Shown in pieces: positions 36,840-47,035 of a DNA stretch of 64,000 nt (its first letter is position 1; every line of letters starts with the position of its first letter). The DNA comes from Zygnema cylindricum (lineage: Eukaryota; Streptophyta; Zygnematophyceae; Zygnematales; Zygnemataceae). Made by a program: the position numbers and the translations under genes. The notes beneath the pieces were generated by a model. That model made no database searches. It was not told the DNA's origin and worked only from the letters and a program-made list of their open reading frames with translations. The stretch covers positions 248,001 through 312,000 of the forward strand of contig JBBHKE010001486.1 of the NCBI GenBank assembly GCA_037447655.1, given 5' to 3'.

Positions 36840-37598
36840 GGGTGGAATTCCATTAGGCCGTCCCAGTAAATGTACGGAAAATTCTACTGGCAGCGTTTAC
36901 TGGAAGACTATTCCATTTTGTCGGGCCAGTAACAAACCTTCCTCAATTACGATTAGCGCCACGTAGGTTAGAGTCCAGATTTGAAAATCTTAAATAAAAT
37001 CTTCAAACGGAATGTCAGAACGAAATATCTGTACGGCCGGAGGTAGTTAATGATTCGTACGTAAATTTTGCGGCCAGATTTTTGATTTTGAAAACTGAAA
37101 TCAAAATTTCGAAACGGAATGGCAAAAAGACGCGGCAAACTTTGAAGGTCGCGGCAAACTTTGAATGTCGGTGCATGTCAGACGGAGCGTGCGAAAAAAA
37201 ATTCGGCTCACTTGCATCCAGCGTGGCAGGCGGCACATGGACCGTACGACGTAGGCACATGGCCTATACGACGTGTAGACCTGTGATCGCTTGTTCAAAG
37301 CAAATATTTTTTTTCTTTTTCACGTGTACCAATGGTACACGTCTAGTATCTTACAACTCTCCTCGCGAGGAGACTATCGTGACACTGGATGATGTGCGCG
37401 ATTGCTTCGCGGATCTGAAAAAGTGGAATATCCAACGGTCAGGAATTACGCCTACATCATTGGAGCTTCCCGACAGCTTTCCAGTAACGATTTTTCGTCT
37501 GACAAAAAAAAAAATAAGGTACGGCGTGGTACGAATATGTACGAACCTGTACGGCGTCCAGTAACGAACCACACTTTTCTTCTAATGGAATTCCACCC
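36840..37598. mobile_element. Non-autonomous TIR element with TTA target duplication
   Basis: 759 bp. Perfect 17-bp terminal inverted repeats GGGTGGAATTCCATTAG, with TTA on both sides (36,837-36,839 and 37,599-37,601). TTA duplications and GG-starting termini are features of PIF/Harbinger (Tourist-like) elements. It is related to the element at 35,319-36,314. An internal open frame (37,082-37,564, plus) has no transposase motif. Confidence 0.85.
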
Positions 37599-37744
37599 TT
37601 AGGCTACGCTACATACATGGCTTACCCAGGTTCAAGCGTCCTCAAATGTAAAATTTTATCAAATTCCGTCTGTCTGAGCCTATCTGACAAGCAGAAATTT
37701 TCAATATTCCATGGGGACTTCTTTCAAAAAATTTTGAAGAAGAC

Positions 37745-38100
37745 GCCCGTACAATTTTCAAACTTACCGCGCGAAATTAGTGTGACGTTCGACATCTCCT
37801 TTCGAAAATGTCCGTAGATTTTCGATGAAATAACGTACAAGTCCCGTGATATTCCTGTTCAGTTCACTGAACAGATAGTACCAATAACTACGACGTATCT
37901 TTTCCTGGAATTCCGTACATATCCGTAAAAAAATGTACAGTTACCGTAATTTGTTTACATGTTTCCTTAAATTTTGCAGTTTCAGGTTACAGTAGACGTT
38001 TTTTTGCAAAAGTCACGAGTTATACGTTTCAATCGGAAAATTTGAAAAAATCGCGCGATTTGAACAACTATGCTTTTCGCACGTTGAAATCATGGTAATT
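37745..38100. repeat. Dispersed repeat, copy 1
   Basis: Shares words in the same order with 45,400-45,780: TTTCAAACTTACCGCGC, TAGTGTGACG, CTTTTCGAAA-like text, ATTCAGTTTAC/GTTCAGTTCAC and ACAACTATG. The identity is clear by eye but diverged. Confidence 0.7.
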
Positions 38101-38577
38101 TGTAGTTTGTACTTTGTACAACTTTAGAAACCTGCGCCCGAGATTCTCGAAGAATCTCCATTAAACTGTTTGTCTATATCCTTCCTGTACTGTACTTTTT
38201 CACCACATTTTGACTTTGAGATGCCGTGCGTCATGACACACGTGCAGGACGTGGTATGCTGCACTTGGATACCGGGATACCTGTACGCCTCTCAGAAAGT
38301 TCGTTTTTGATACGTAGTGTACGGCACTATGATTTTGGTGGATGATAAAAAGTTCGTCTACCATCCGTGGTGTACGGTACAGTACACGAACCTGACAAAT
38401 TTTGGTGGACGGTCGCAAGTTCGTTTCAGATCAACGCGTGACCTCGCACGTGCGATACAAACCGAGACTGTACTGTACAGTACAGTAGTTTATCTGATTC
38501 TGGTGGATCTCGCGGCGGTGGACCTTAATTACATGTTACCCTAACTTTTTCCATTCAAACTTTTAGGGTTTCGTTTC

Positions 38578-38585
38578 AAACCCTA
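38578..38585 (+). promoter_or_regulatory. Telo-box and probable 5' UTR exon of uL30
   Basis: AAACCCTA, the telo-box common in promoters and leaders of plant ribosomal-protein and translation genes, lies 1.1 kb upstream of the uL30 start codon. It is followed by a good donor (CTTT/GTAAGT, intron start 38,603). I infer a leader exon ending at 38,602 spliced to the acceptor at 39,696, just before the ATG. Confidence 0.5.
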
Positions 38586-39140
38586 GCCTGCTTCATTTCT
38601 TTGTAAGTTCATTCCTTAACAAAAAATTGAGCTTAGAATTCTGCAAAACCTCTGGAAATCTTTTTTTTTCCAAAACCTTAGGAAACGTGAGAATCAGAAT
38701 AGTCATCGCCCAAGGAAACCGTCAAAATTAAAACAAGGTACAAAAAAAACGGTTGGAAATCTGAAATAAATTTTAACAATTGAAAGGAATCGATTACCAA
38801 TATCATAATATAATAACCTAAAAAATTATATAATATAATGAATAACCTGCTTACTTGTCTGTTGTGCACTGTCCTTCTCCCTCTCCCCTCCAATGCCCCT
38901 CTCCCTCCCTAAATTGCCTCTCCCTCTCCCTCTCCCTCTCCCTCAAATGTCTCTCCCTTTCCACCAAAATGCATCTCTCTCACCCTCAACTGCTTGTCCC
39001 TCCTCTCCCTCTCCCTCTCCCCCTCCCTCTTGCAAATGCCTCTCCGTGCCTCTCTCAAATCCCTTTTCCTCTCTCTCTCTCAAACGCCTCTCCCTCTTCC
39101 TCTCTCAAAGGCCTCTCCGTCTCCCTCTTCCTTACACCTG

Positions 39141-39720
39141 CAGATGAGCAAGGCTGAGTGGTCCTCAAATGCCTCTCCTTCACACTCCTCCTCCCCCCTC
39201 CCTCCATGCCTCTCCCTCTCCACTTTGCATAGTAATCACGTTATACATGCAATATTTAACAATATAATATAACATTTAATAATTACACTATATATAATAT
39301 AAATATGTAATAACCATATTATTGTACGGAGGGCATTTGCAGATGAGCAAGCCTGACTGGTCTTTGAATGCGTCTCCTTCTCTCTTCCCCCCCCTCAATG
39401 CCTCTCCCTCTCCAGTATGCACAAATACTAATATTGAACAAAATAATATAACATTTAATAATCATACTATATGTAACACAATATTTAGTAGTCATATTAT
39501 TGTACGGAGGCAATTTGCAGATGAGCAAGCCTGACTGGTTCCCAACTGCCTCTCCCTTCTCGCTCTCCCTCTTCCCCTTGATATAATCTTTAACATAATA
39601 TGATTTTTAATATAATATAATCTTTGATATAATATAATCTGTAAAATAATTTATTTATATAATAATATTTTGTAATCATATTATTGCCATTGGCAGATGA
39701 GCAAGGCTGAGTGGTCGAGC
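39141..39720 (+). repeat. Tandem copies of the uL30 acceptor/start-codon segment
   Basis: Four copies of GCAGATGAGCAAG(G/C)CTGA(G/C)TGG have their ATG at 39,144, 39,343, 39,521 and 39,697, spaced 199, 178 and 176 bp apart. Copies 2-4 also share the upstream CATATTATTG motif; copies 2 and 3 share TGTACGGAGG. Each preserves a splice acceptor and a start codon, but only the last continues into the uL30 reading frame. The others run into CT-rich sequence and stop after 21 to 63 codons. Confidence 0.9.
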
Positions 39721-41390
39721 CGTTTGGTCATCACTCTCAAGAGAGGGCTACCAGGGAAGAGAGAGGAGCACCGGGCCGTGGTAAGAGCCCTAGGGCTGAG
39801 GAAGAGAGAGAGCGTGGTGGAGAAGGACAATACACCCACCATCCGAGGAATGGTGAACAAGGTGAGGTGGGGTATTAAGAGAGAGGGTGAGAGAGAGGAG
39901 GGGAGAGAGGGAGAGATGGAGAGAGGGCGCGAGAGAGATGGAGGGAGGGAAAGGGGGAGAGGCAGAGAGAGGGAGAGGGACAAGGAGAGAAGAGGGAGAG
40001 ATAGAGGGAGAGCGAGAGGGAGGGGGAGAGGAAAGAGGAGAGAGAAGGGGAGGGGAGGGGGAGGGCAAGAGCGATGGGGGTGGGGAAGGGAAGGGAGAGG
40101 GGGGCTGTCCTCCATGCTTGTGAAGGTGAGGGGACGTGAAAATCTTGTTATTGAGACATTCAAAGACGTTCATAAATTTGAATGTTGTTTGGTTTTTTTT
40201 AGATGAAATAATGCTCGGCGTGAGACGAAGATGGTATGGTATTTGTTTTGAGTAATATTGCAAAGATTGCTTTTCTTTCCTATTAACCCGTGGCTTAAGA
40301 TTGTCAGTCACATTAAGTTCAAACATATTTATTTTTAGCTTTGGATGGTTTCTTAACTTCTTGTGCATAATGTTTTACCAGAACTACTATCGGTGATTAA
40401 TGTTTTTTGTACATTTGTGAGCAATATTTTAATTCCCTTTCACATGGACCACATTTAGCGTGGATATGCAATTGTCTTTTTGGACCAATTCGTATTCAAA
40501 AATCTATTAGCCCAAAAATTAAATTAAATTTTTGAATCTTTTTGGGATACTCTAGTTTTGAGGATTGTTCCGCTGCTGTGTAAATTGGTATACATGTATG
40601 TAGAGGTTGTCTTTTTGAATAAGTCATTCTTCTTATTCATCGTTTTCTCGATTTCGCCTTGTTCATTGCTTCATCATTTTTGTCTCATTTATTGCGTCGT
40701 CCTTCTTGTCTCGTTCTTCACTTTATCACATTGTTTTATAAACTCTTTTGTCAAAAGCAAGTTTGTCACCTTATCACTTTTGTCCCTTTGTTGGCCTAAG
40801 GCTATAGTTTATCATTTGTCTTGTTCACCTGATTTTGTATAGTTTATTGTTGTATTCACCTTAATTTTGTTTTGAATGTATATTTGTTTATTTCACTCTG
40901 ATTTTAACTTTTATATAGAATATCGTTTTTTAAATTTGCATGTTTATTCGCTTTGATTTGACTTTGTATAATTTACTCTGATTTGACTTTTTATATTGTA
41001 TTGTTAATCTTTTTCGTCTGTTTTGTTCACTCTAATTTGACCTTTTATGGACGGTTTCGCTGTTTACTCTGATTTGACTGTGTATAGAGTGTCTCATTTG
41101 TTTAATTGGTTTGTTTTTTTCCCTTTGATTTGACTTTTTATAGTGTTACTTTTCTTTATTTCGTTTTTTTTATTCACTTTGTTTTGACTTTGTATAGAGT
41201 GTATCATTCGCCTCATTGGTTTGTTTTGTTCCCTCTGATTGGCCGCCAGGTGAAGCGACTCCTGCAGGTGGAGACAAAGGAAATGCATGAGACCCGACTA
41301 GCGGCACTAGCAGACAAAAGAGCGTTGAGACCTCCATTAGTGTTTACACATAGTCCCAAAGTAGCCACACAAAAGCCTAGGCAAACTTGA
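39697..41390 (+). CDS. Ribosomal protein uL30, bacterial/mitochondrial type (2 coding exons, 101 aa)
   Basis: Exons 39,697-39,861 and 41,250-41,390, joined in phase 0 by GT-AG. The protein begins MSKAEWSSRLVITLKRGLPG and contains RALGLRKRESVVEKDNTPTI, then RGMVNKV completed across the junction with KRLLQVETKEMH. This is the bacterial-type uL30 fold (short, no eukaryotic L7 extension) with a plant-like C-terminal tail (ALRPPLVFTHSPKV). In plants such a protein is nuclear-encoded and works in the large subunit of the mitochondrial ribosome, near the 5S/23S region. No cleavable presequence is evident, as in other short plant homologues. The 1.39-kb intron begins with a long purine-rich tract. 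The ATG is immediately preceded by a splice acceptor, so a leader exon is likely. Confidence 0.88.
39880..40110 (+). repeat. Purine-rich (GAGAGG)n low-complexity tract in the uL30 intron
   Basis: Over 200 bp of almost pure A/G, with GAGAGG, GGGAGAG and AGGGGGAG units. It creates long artefactual open frames on both strands (Arg/Glu/Gly-rich or Pro/Ser/Leu-rich). Confidence 0.95.
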
Positions 41391-41587
41391 AGGACAACTT
41401 CTATTCTTTGGGAAATCAATGTTTGTTTAATGGATCAAATGTTTTTTTTTTCTTTCTTTTTTTGTTTAATAGATGTATTGTAGTCGGGGATGTTGTGGTC
41501 GATATCAAATTGGTTTTAAAAATTTGCTGAGGATTTTGTGTTTTCAAATAGTGTGTAACAAAAGTATATGTATGTCGGTTGGTTCAG

Positions 41588-41811
41588 TATACCGTGTATC
41601 GCTATTAGTGTTATTGTATTTTTCGTCTCTTAAAACATCTTATCTCCATTAACACATGTCAGATTATGGATCTGACAGTTGCGATTGAAAGGTAGGATTC
41701 TCGGTTTTCGATTGGCGGTCTCCATGTGAAAATCGGACAAGTGTGTACGAAGAAAAGATGCTTCAAGTGGCGAAAAAAATATTAACACTAATAGCGATAC
41801 ACGACGTAGTC
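41588..41811. mobile_element. MITE family A copy
   Basis: 224 bp. Left end TATACCGTGTATCGCTATTA, right end AATAGCGATACACGACGTAG. It has the family core CTTAAAACATCTTATCTCC and TGGCGGTCTCCATGTGAAAA. It lies 200 bp past the uL30 stop. Confidence 0.85.
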
Positions 41812-42013
41812 CAAAGGAAATATTGCGAGAAAAAGAAAAAGTAAGATCCTGAAAAATTCTAAAAAAAGTCTGATACAAATATAAGATTTGGTTCAAGAAT
41901 GAATGCTACTATGTGACAAAAAAATGGTAAGTTGACGAAAGAGACTATAACAAGCAACTTTTGAGGGAAACATGAACGATACACTAGACAAAAGTAATGA
42001 ATAAATGAATGAG

Positions 42014-42967
42014 GGCGTGTTCCCATGTAACCGAAACTTTGAAACGTTTCTTTGGATTTTAGCACATAATTTACGGTGTACTTTTCAAAGTGTTCCTATG
42101 TCAATCATTACTTGCGCCTTCATTACTTCAAATATGTGACAGGTGTAGACGTCTACACAATATGCGACAGCCTATGAGAGTACGAAACGAAATGTAGACG
42201 ACTACGAAACTTCCTAAAATTAGTGACGTCTACCAAAACGGCGACGGTTGTAGACGTCGAGTTTTTTGTTTCATTGTAGATGTTTAGGGTTTGTGACATT
42301 GCGAAGTCATGCTACCTTGTGACGTCATCAACACGTAAACTTTCCGCCATGGCTTCCCGATTTCTTTTTCTTACCATTTATCATTCGATATGCCATCAAA
42401 ATGAGACCAAAAACATTAAAAAGAAAAGGAAAAAAATATATATTTTATTTGATACTATTATTGCTGCATTTCATTTAGAGATGAGAGAAAGAGGAGCGGT
42501 CGAATGAAAAAGATGGGGAAAGACGAGGACGTCGTAAATTTTTGCAAAGGACCCATGAATGAAAGTGGAGGTCCGAGACCCCAACGAATTTTTTTCCGTA
42601 CATTCTTGTCATTTTTGTACGTACATGCGCGTGACGAGCGTGGAATAAAATAGCGTGTACTCTCCCTCGTTCAAAAATTTTCGAAGACGTTTCACGCGTG
42701 CAATACCTGCTTTCTATTCGTCGATAGGGTGTTATTTTGGTTAAAATCAGATCGCGATTTGATTCCATTACAAGTGTGAAGATGAGCTGGAAGTGGGTCG
42801 CGATGATAATAACGCCAAATTGCCGTACCTTTCAAGTTACAAGATGACACAAAATGTACTTGTGTTTTTGCCCATTTTTCGTACGGCGTAATATTTTCTC
42901 ATTGGAAGTCCCATTTTCTGTGAAAACGACGGAAAAAAACCCTTACTTGAACACATGGGAACATGCC
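42014..42967. mobile_element. TIR element with 5-bp target duplication, unclassified
   Basis: 954 bp between direct repeats ATGAG (42,009-42,013 and 42,968-42,972). Terminal inverted repeats are GGCGTGTTCCCATGT (left) and GGCATGTTCCCATGT (right, complement), one mismatch in 15. The interior has several copies of TGTAGACG(T/A)C near 42,140-42,270. No transposase motif found, so it is non-autonomous; the superfamily is not clear. Confidence 0.75.
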
Positions 42968-42972
42968 ATGAG

Positions 42973-43778
42973 AAGGTGGAGACTTTGTGTCATGAATGGA
43001 TTTTCTTTGTCTCCAAAAAATAATAAGAAGAAATTTCAAAAGATAGCAGGTTAAATGCAAATGGTTTAATGGTTTTTTTTCCAAAGTGAACCTTAAATTG
43101 GCTTGTCGTGTTGCAACGATCGAGGAGCTCAAACATATGATTGGTTTCTCCTCATTTTAGCAAGTGATCATTTGAGAGGGGTCCATAGAAAACTCTTATT
43201 AGTTGGTTTACAAGTCTCAGTACATTCTCCACCACCAAAAGTGGGAGTCCAACAAAGCCTGAAATAACAATGCGGCTATTTTGACGGAATTGGAATGTTA
43301 TTTTCACAACAAACATGAGTTGATTCAGATCCAAGCGATTTGGCCATTTTCAAGTATGCTAGAGACAAAAAACTATGTATTTACAAAAGATTGTTAGTTT
43401 TTCACCTAACAATACTGAGTGGGGACCCAGGTATATCATTAGGGATCCGAAACATATGACTTGCATTGAAAAACTTGTCCCCACAAAGTCATTTAGGAGT
43501 TGGTGTTTTCAGTATCTTCTGCAAATATTTACTCACACAATATGTTGTGGATTGCACATTGTTTTTTGATATCTGAACTTCGCACAACGATCTTTTTTTG
43601 TGCATAAAAACACAGACGCAGAGAACACTTAGACGGGCTTTCGTGCACCCAACTGTGTTTTTTACTTTCAAATATGTACAGACATGCAATGTCATGCATA
43701 ATACAACGTAATATACAATGTATTATATACTATAATGTAACAATGTGATACATATACTTAATGTGGATTTTTAAGATG
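42973..43778. other. Intergenic DNA, no gene recognised
   Basis: Plus-strand frames between 43,090 and 43,560 read as short protein-like stretches (for example EWGPRYIIRDPK) broken by stops. They could be a decayed gene or element, but no family could be named. Confidence 0.35.
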
Positions 43779-43977
43779 CGTAAGAAATAAATAGTATGAG
43801 GACTACTTTAACGTTAATAACTTACAGTCAAGTGACGTGGATTATTGTGAACCGCAAAAAAAAAAGGAGTTGAGAAAAAAGCAATTAACCTAATTAACAC
43901 CATTTTGTGCTAAGGTGACAAAAAAAAATGAGGGAATCAGTGTTATTAACGCTTAGAGCGATTCATGTGTACTTTGC
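43779..43977. mobile_element. MITE family C copy
   Basis: Carries the family C interior (ATTGTGAACCGCAAAAAAA, AACACCATTTTGTGCT) and the right end AGAGCGATTCATGTGTAC. The left end is diverged. Confidence 0.6.
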
Positions 43978-44236
43978 CGGTATGATTCATATTATGGTTT
44001 TCCCTTCACTTCTGAAGGCATAAATTGGTACAAGGAACTATGCTCGATAGGAATTCAATGAGTGGGAAATAAAAAAAAATGAATGAAGGTGAAAACATAT
44101 GAATGATGTTCAACTATTTAGTGATTCATGGAGGGCGTGTGAACGGATCTTTAGGAAATATTGGGGTAAGATTGTGACGCCTTCATGTAAGATAATTATA
44201 GAAATTTAAACGCACTAACATTTGAGCATTTTTTGT

Positions 44237-44612
44237 AATGTTGTGTATTGAAGGCCCCTAGCCGATATTCGATATGTACCTAATTTTGGGTACCCGATAA
44301 TCGATATATCGAGGAGGCCAATATCGCGATATTTTTGCGATATATCGGTTGATAATTCGATATACTTTGTACCATGATGTATCGAAGTTGACACTAAGTC
44401 AAAAAAAATTCAAAAACTCCCCCTCCCCGTGGCGCGCCCTTAATGGGGGGAAAGGGGGGGGGGGGGGACCGTACCTTTTTTTGTGGGGAGGGGGGGTTTT
44501 TGAACCTTTTTCATACGGCTTTCCGTACCATATTTAGGGCTCTGACCTATCAATAATCGATACATCGAATATCGAATTTATCGCGATATATGATTACCCG
44601 ATACACAACATT
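44237..44612. mobile_element. TIR element with CGATAT palindromes and poly-G core
   Basis: 376 bp with perfect 12-bp inverted ends AATGTTGTGTAT. Inside, CGATAT and CGATATATCG palindromes occur repeatedly on both sides (44,260-44,370 and 44,545-44,600). Between them is a G-run segment (about 44,445-44,500) with runs of 6, 14, 4 and 7 G. Confidence 0.7.
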
Positions 44613-45048
44613 ATTTTTTTGTGTTTTCATTCGCATGAGACTCATTAAAGTATTGTAAATAAGTGGCAAAAGGGGATTTTGATTTTAAACAATAATGATG
44701 GTTATGTTTCACTTTCTAACAATTAACTGTTTCGTCAATGGCCATACATTTGAAGGTACTTTTGAGTACAAATGGCTTCAAATGACCATGTCCATCATAA
44801 AGTAATTTCATAACATTGATTACAAAACCTTATTTATTTGTTACCCATATTCCCTTGTTAGTTTTCAACTAATAGGCAACCTCTATTTTAACATTCGAAG
44901 ACGGTACCTAAATGTGTACTTTGAAATGTTCACTGTTAACTGATTATTGTAACTTGTCGTTGATCATGACAATCTATTGCAGAAAATACAGCAACTTGTC
45001 GTTGATCATGACAATCTATTGCAGAAAATACAGCACAGGTTCAGATTA
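44613..45048. other. Intergenic DNA, no gene seen
   Basis: AT-rich. A 48-bp direct duplication (AACTTGTCGTTGATCATGAC and the following CAATCTATTGCAGAAAATAC) lies at about 44,950-45,032. Confidence 0.5.
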
Positions 45049-45264
45049 GTACACCTTGTATCGCTATTAGTGTTGATAATTTTTTCGTCAGTTAAAACAA
45101 CTTTTCTCCGTACACATGTCCTATTTCTATGGAGACCCCCAATCGGAAGGCGAGAATCTTAGCTTTTAATCGCAACCGTCAGATTTGTATTCCGACAAGT
45201 GTGTACAGAGAAAAGATGTTTGAAGTGTTGAAAAAGACATTAACCCTAATAACGATTCGCGGTA
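45049..45264. mobile_element. MITE family A copy
   Basis: Left end GTACACCTTGTATCGCTATT, right end CCTAATAACGATTCGCGGTA. It has the family interior GTTAAAACAACTTTTCTCCG and ACAAGTGTGTACAGAGAAAA. Confidence 0.8.
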
Positions 45265-45299
45265 AAGTGGATAAATATGCAGAGTTGTTCAAATCGTAT

Positions 45300-45780
45300 T
45301 ATACACACGATTTAAACGAGCAAATAATACGAAGAAATTGGAGAAGTCGATTTGAAAAAATCGTAAAAATCGTTATTGAATTTTTGTTCGTACAATTTTG
45401 TACATATTCGTACGTTCGTACACATTTCAAACTTACCGCGCCCAAATAGTGTGACGGTGCAACGCCTCTTTTCGAAATTGTTCGTACATAAACGATAAAA
45501 TTCCGTACATTATCCGTGAAATTTATATTCAGTTTACCAGACATAAAATACTAATACGTGCAACGAATCTTTTCGTCAAATTCCATACATTTACCTAAAT
45601 AACCGTACACCTACCGCAAAACACATACAATTCCCGTATATTGTCCGTTCAGTTTATCGGACAGAAAGTACAATGTGCATTTTTGCAATTTTTTAAAAAA
45701 GTCACAAATAATACGTAAAAATTGGAAAAAAAGAAAAAATCACGAACAACTATGTAAACATGTTAACAACTTAACGGCGT
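45300..45780. repeat. Dispersed repeat, copy 2
   Basis: GTACG-rich, sharing ordered words with 37,745-38,100 (see that entry). It ends near GAACAACTATGTAAAC. Confidence 0.65.
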
Positions 45781-47035
45781 CATACTTTACTTTTTAGGCA
45801 AAGAGTCTTATGCGATAGTACATGGGAGTAAAATGTTTACTTTTACTTTGTTGTCTCTCTTTATCGCTACTCTGGCGGCCTTCTAGTAGTTTTGGCCATA
45901 GCTTCCTTTTAGGGTTTTTTGATTGTCTTTCCATGTATCCGGCCTCAAATTTGGCGTGCGGATACTCTTAAGAACGTATTTTTCAAAACCTTTCTATTGG
46001 TGGGAAAATCAGCCCCATCAGTAGTCTTGTTTTATTTAAATTTGGTCCGACAGTTTCGACCAGTTTCCTTCTTACCTTTTCAGTCCATCTTCTACCATCT
46101 TGGCCGCCCAATTTGGCGTGCCATTAGTCAAGCATCGAGATTTTTCCACTTACTAATTTCTTACGTCAAGCTCAGCTCGTATTTGAGGGAATTGCTTTTT
46201 AGTTTTCGACCTTCCAGAAGCTTCGGCCATGGTTTCCCACTAGAGTTTTTTGACCTTCCCATCTCCTAATTGGCACCAAATTCACGTGCAGCCACCAGTT
46301 TTCAGGAGAATCTGCATTTTTCCTTACAAATTAGCTTGTTCACTCTCCTCTTTTTCCGTGGCGCCCACGGTACTTGTCGGCATCGGCCGCCTTGATTCAT
46401 TTATTCAAGTTTTCTTCTCATTTTCCAACGTCAAATTTCGCGTGCCTGTCGCTAGCTGCCAAGGTTTTCCACCTTCCAGCAGGCATCTAAAGATCCTCTT
46501 TCATTTCACTCTTTTATCACCTCATCGAGTCCACCAACATGAGCTTTTCGGGCAAATTTTGCCCTTACAAAGCGCGAGACAGCACGCACGCTCGACATCC
46601 TCTACCTTTTTTATACTATGGCCCCTCAAAAGCGGCACGCGTCGCGCTCCACTTCACCATCTTCTTCAGAATGTGCCTGGCCTCGTTTGGACACAACACA
46701 CCTCCCATACCATCACTCTTCCCCTCCCCACCTTACCCTTACACGTATGATCCTTTCCATCCACAACTGGAAACCCTTGCACAAACCCATGTGGGGAAGA
46801 CCAACCCAATGAGGGTGTGCCCTCCTAGCTTCAACAAACCCTATTCCATCCCAATCTTCATGCCCAGAGCCTCCCCCTAATCTTGTTCTCCCTTACTGTC
46901 CTGCCCATTTTGGGGAGCATTCTCCACATTTGCTTACACTCTCACATGTCGACCCACCCGCCCCCATTGTCTCTCCATTGGCTCTTTCACTCACCGAGCC
47001 CGCATTGACTCCCCCATCAAATCCTAGTCCTCTTC

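Larger units (their letters stand above)
34420..38570. repeat. GTACG-rich repeat-derived region
   Basis: CGTAC, GTACG and related words are very frequent across about 4 kb. The region contains two TIR elements (35,319-36,314 and 36,840-37,598) and a segment (37,745-38,100) with a relative at 45.3-45.8 kb. GAACAACTATG-type words occur in inverted orientation near 35,040 and 38,065, hinting at a larger inverted structure. No host gene recognised. Confidence 0.6.

Noticed and set aside
37082-37564. 160-codon plus-strand ORF inside the TTA-flanked TIR element
   Set aside because: No DDE, Myb or other transposase motif; overlapping minus-strand frames are just as open.
39681-40368. Long open frames on both strands (up to about 190 codons)
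   Set aside because: They run through the purine-rich (GAGAGG)n tract in the uL30 intron. Arg/Glu/Gly or Ser/Pro/Leu monotony is an artefact of the repeat; only the first 55 codons on the plus strand are real.
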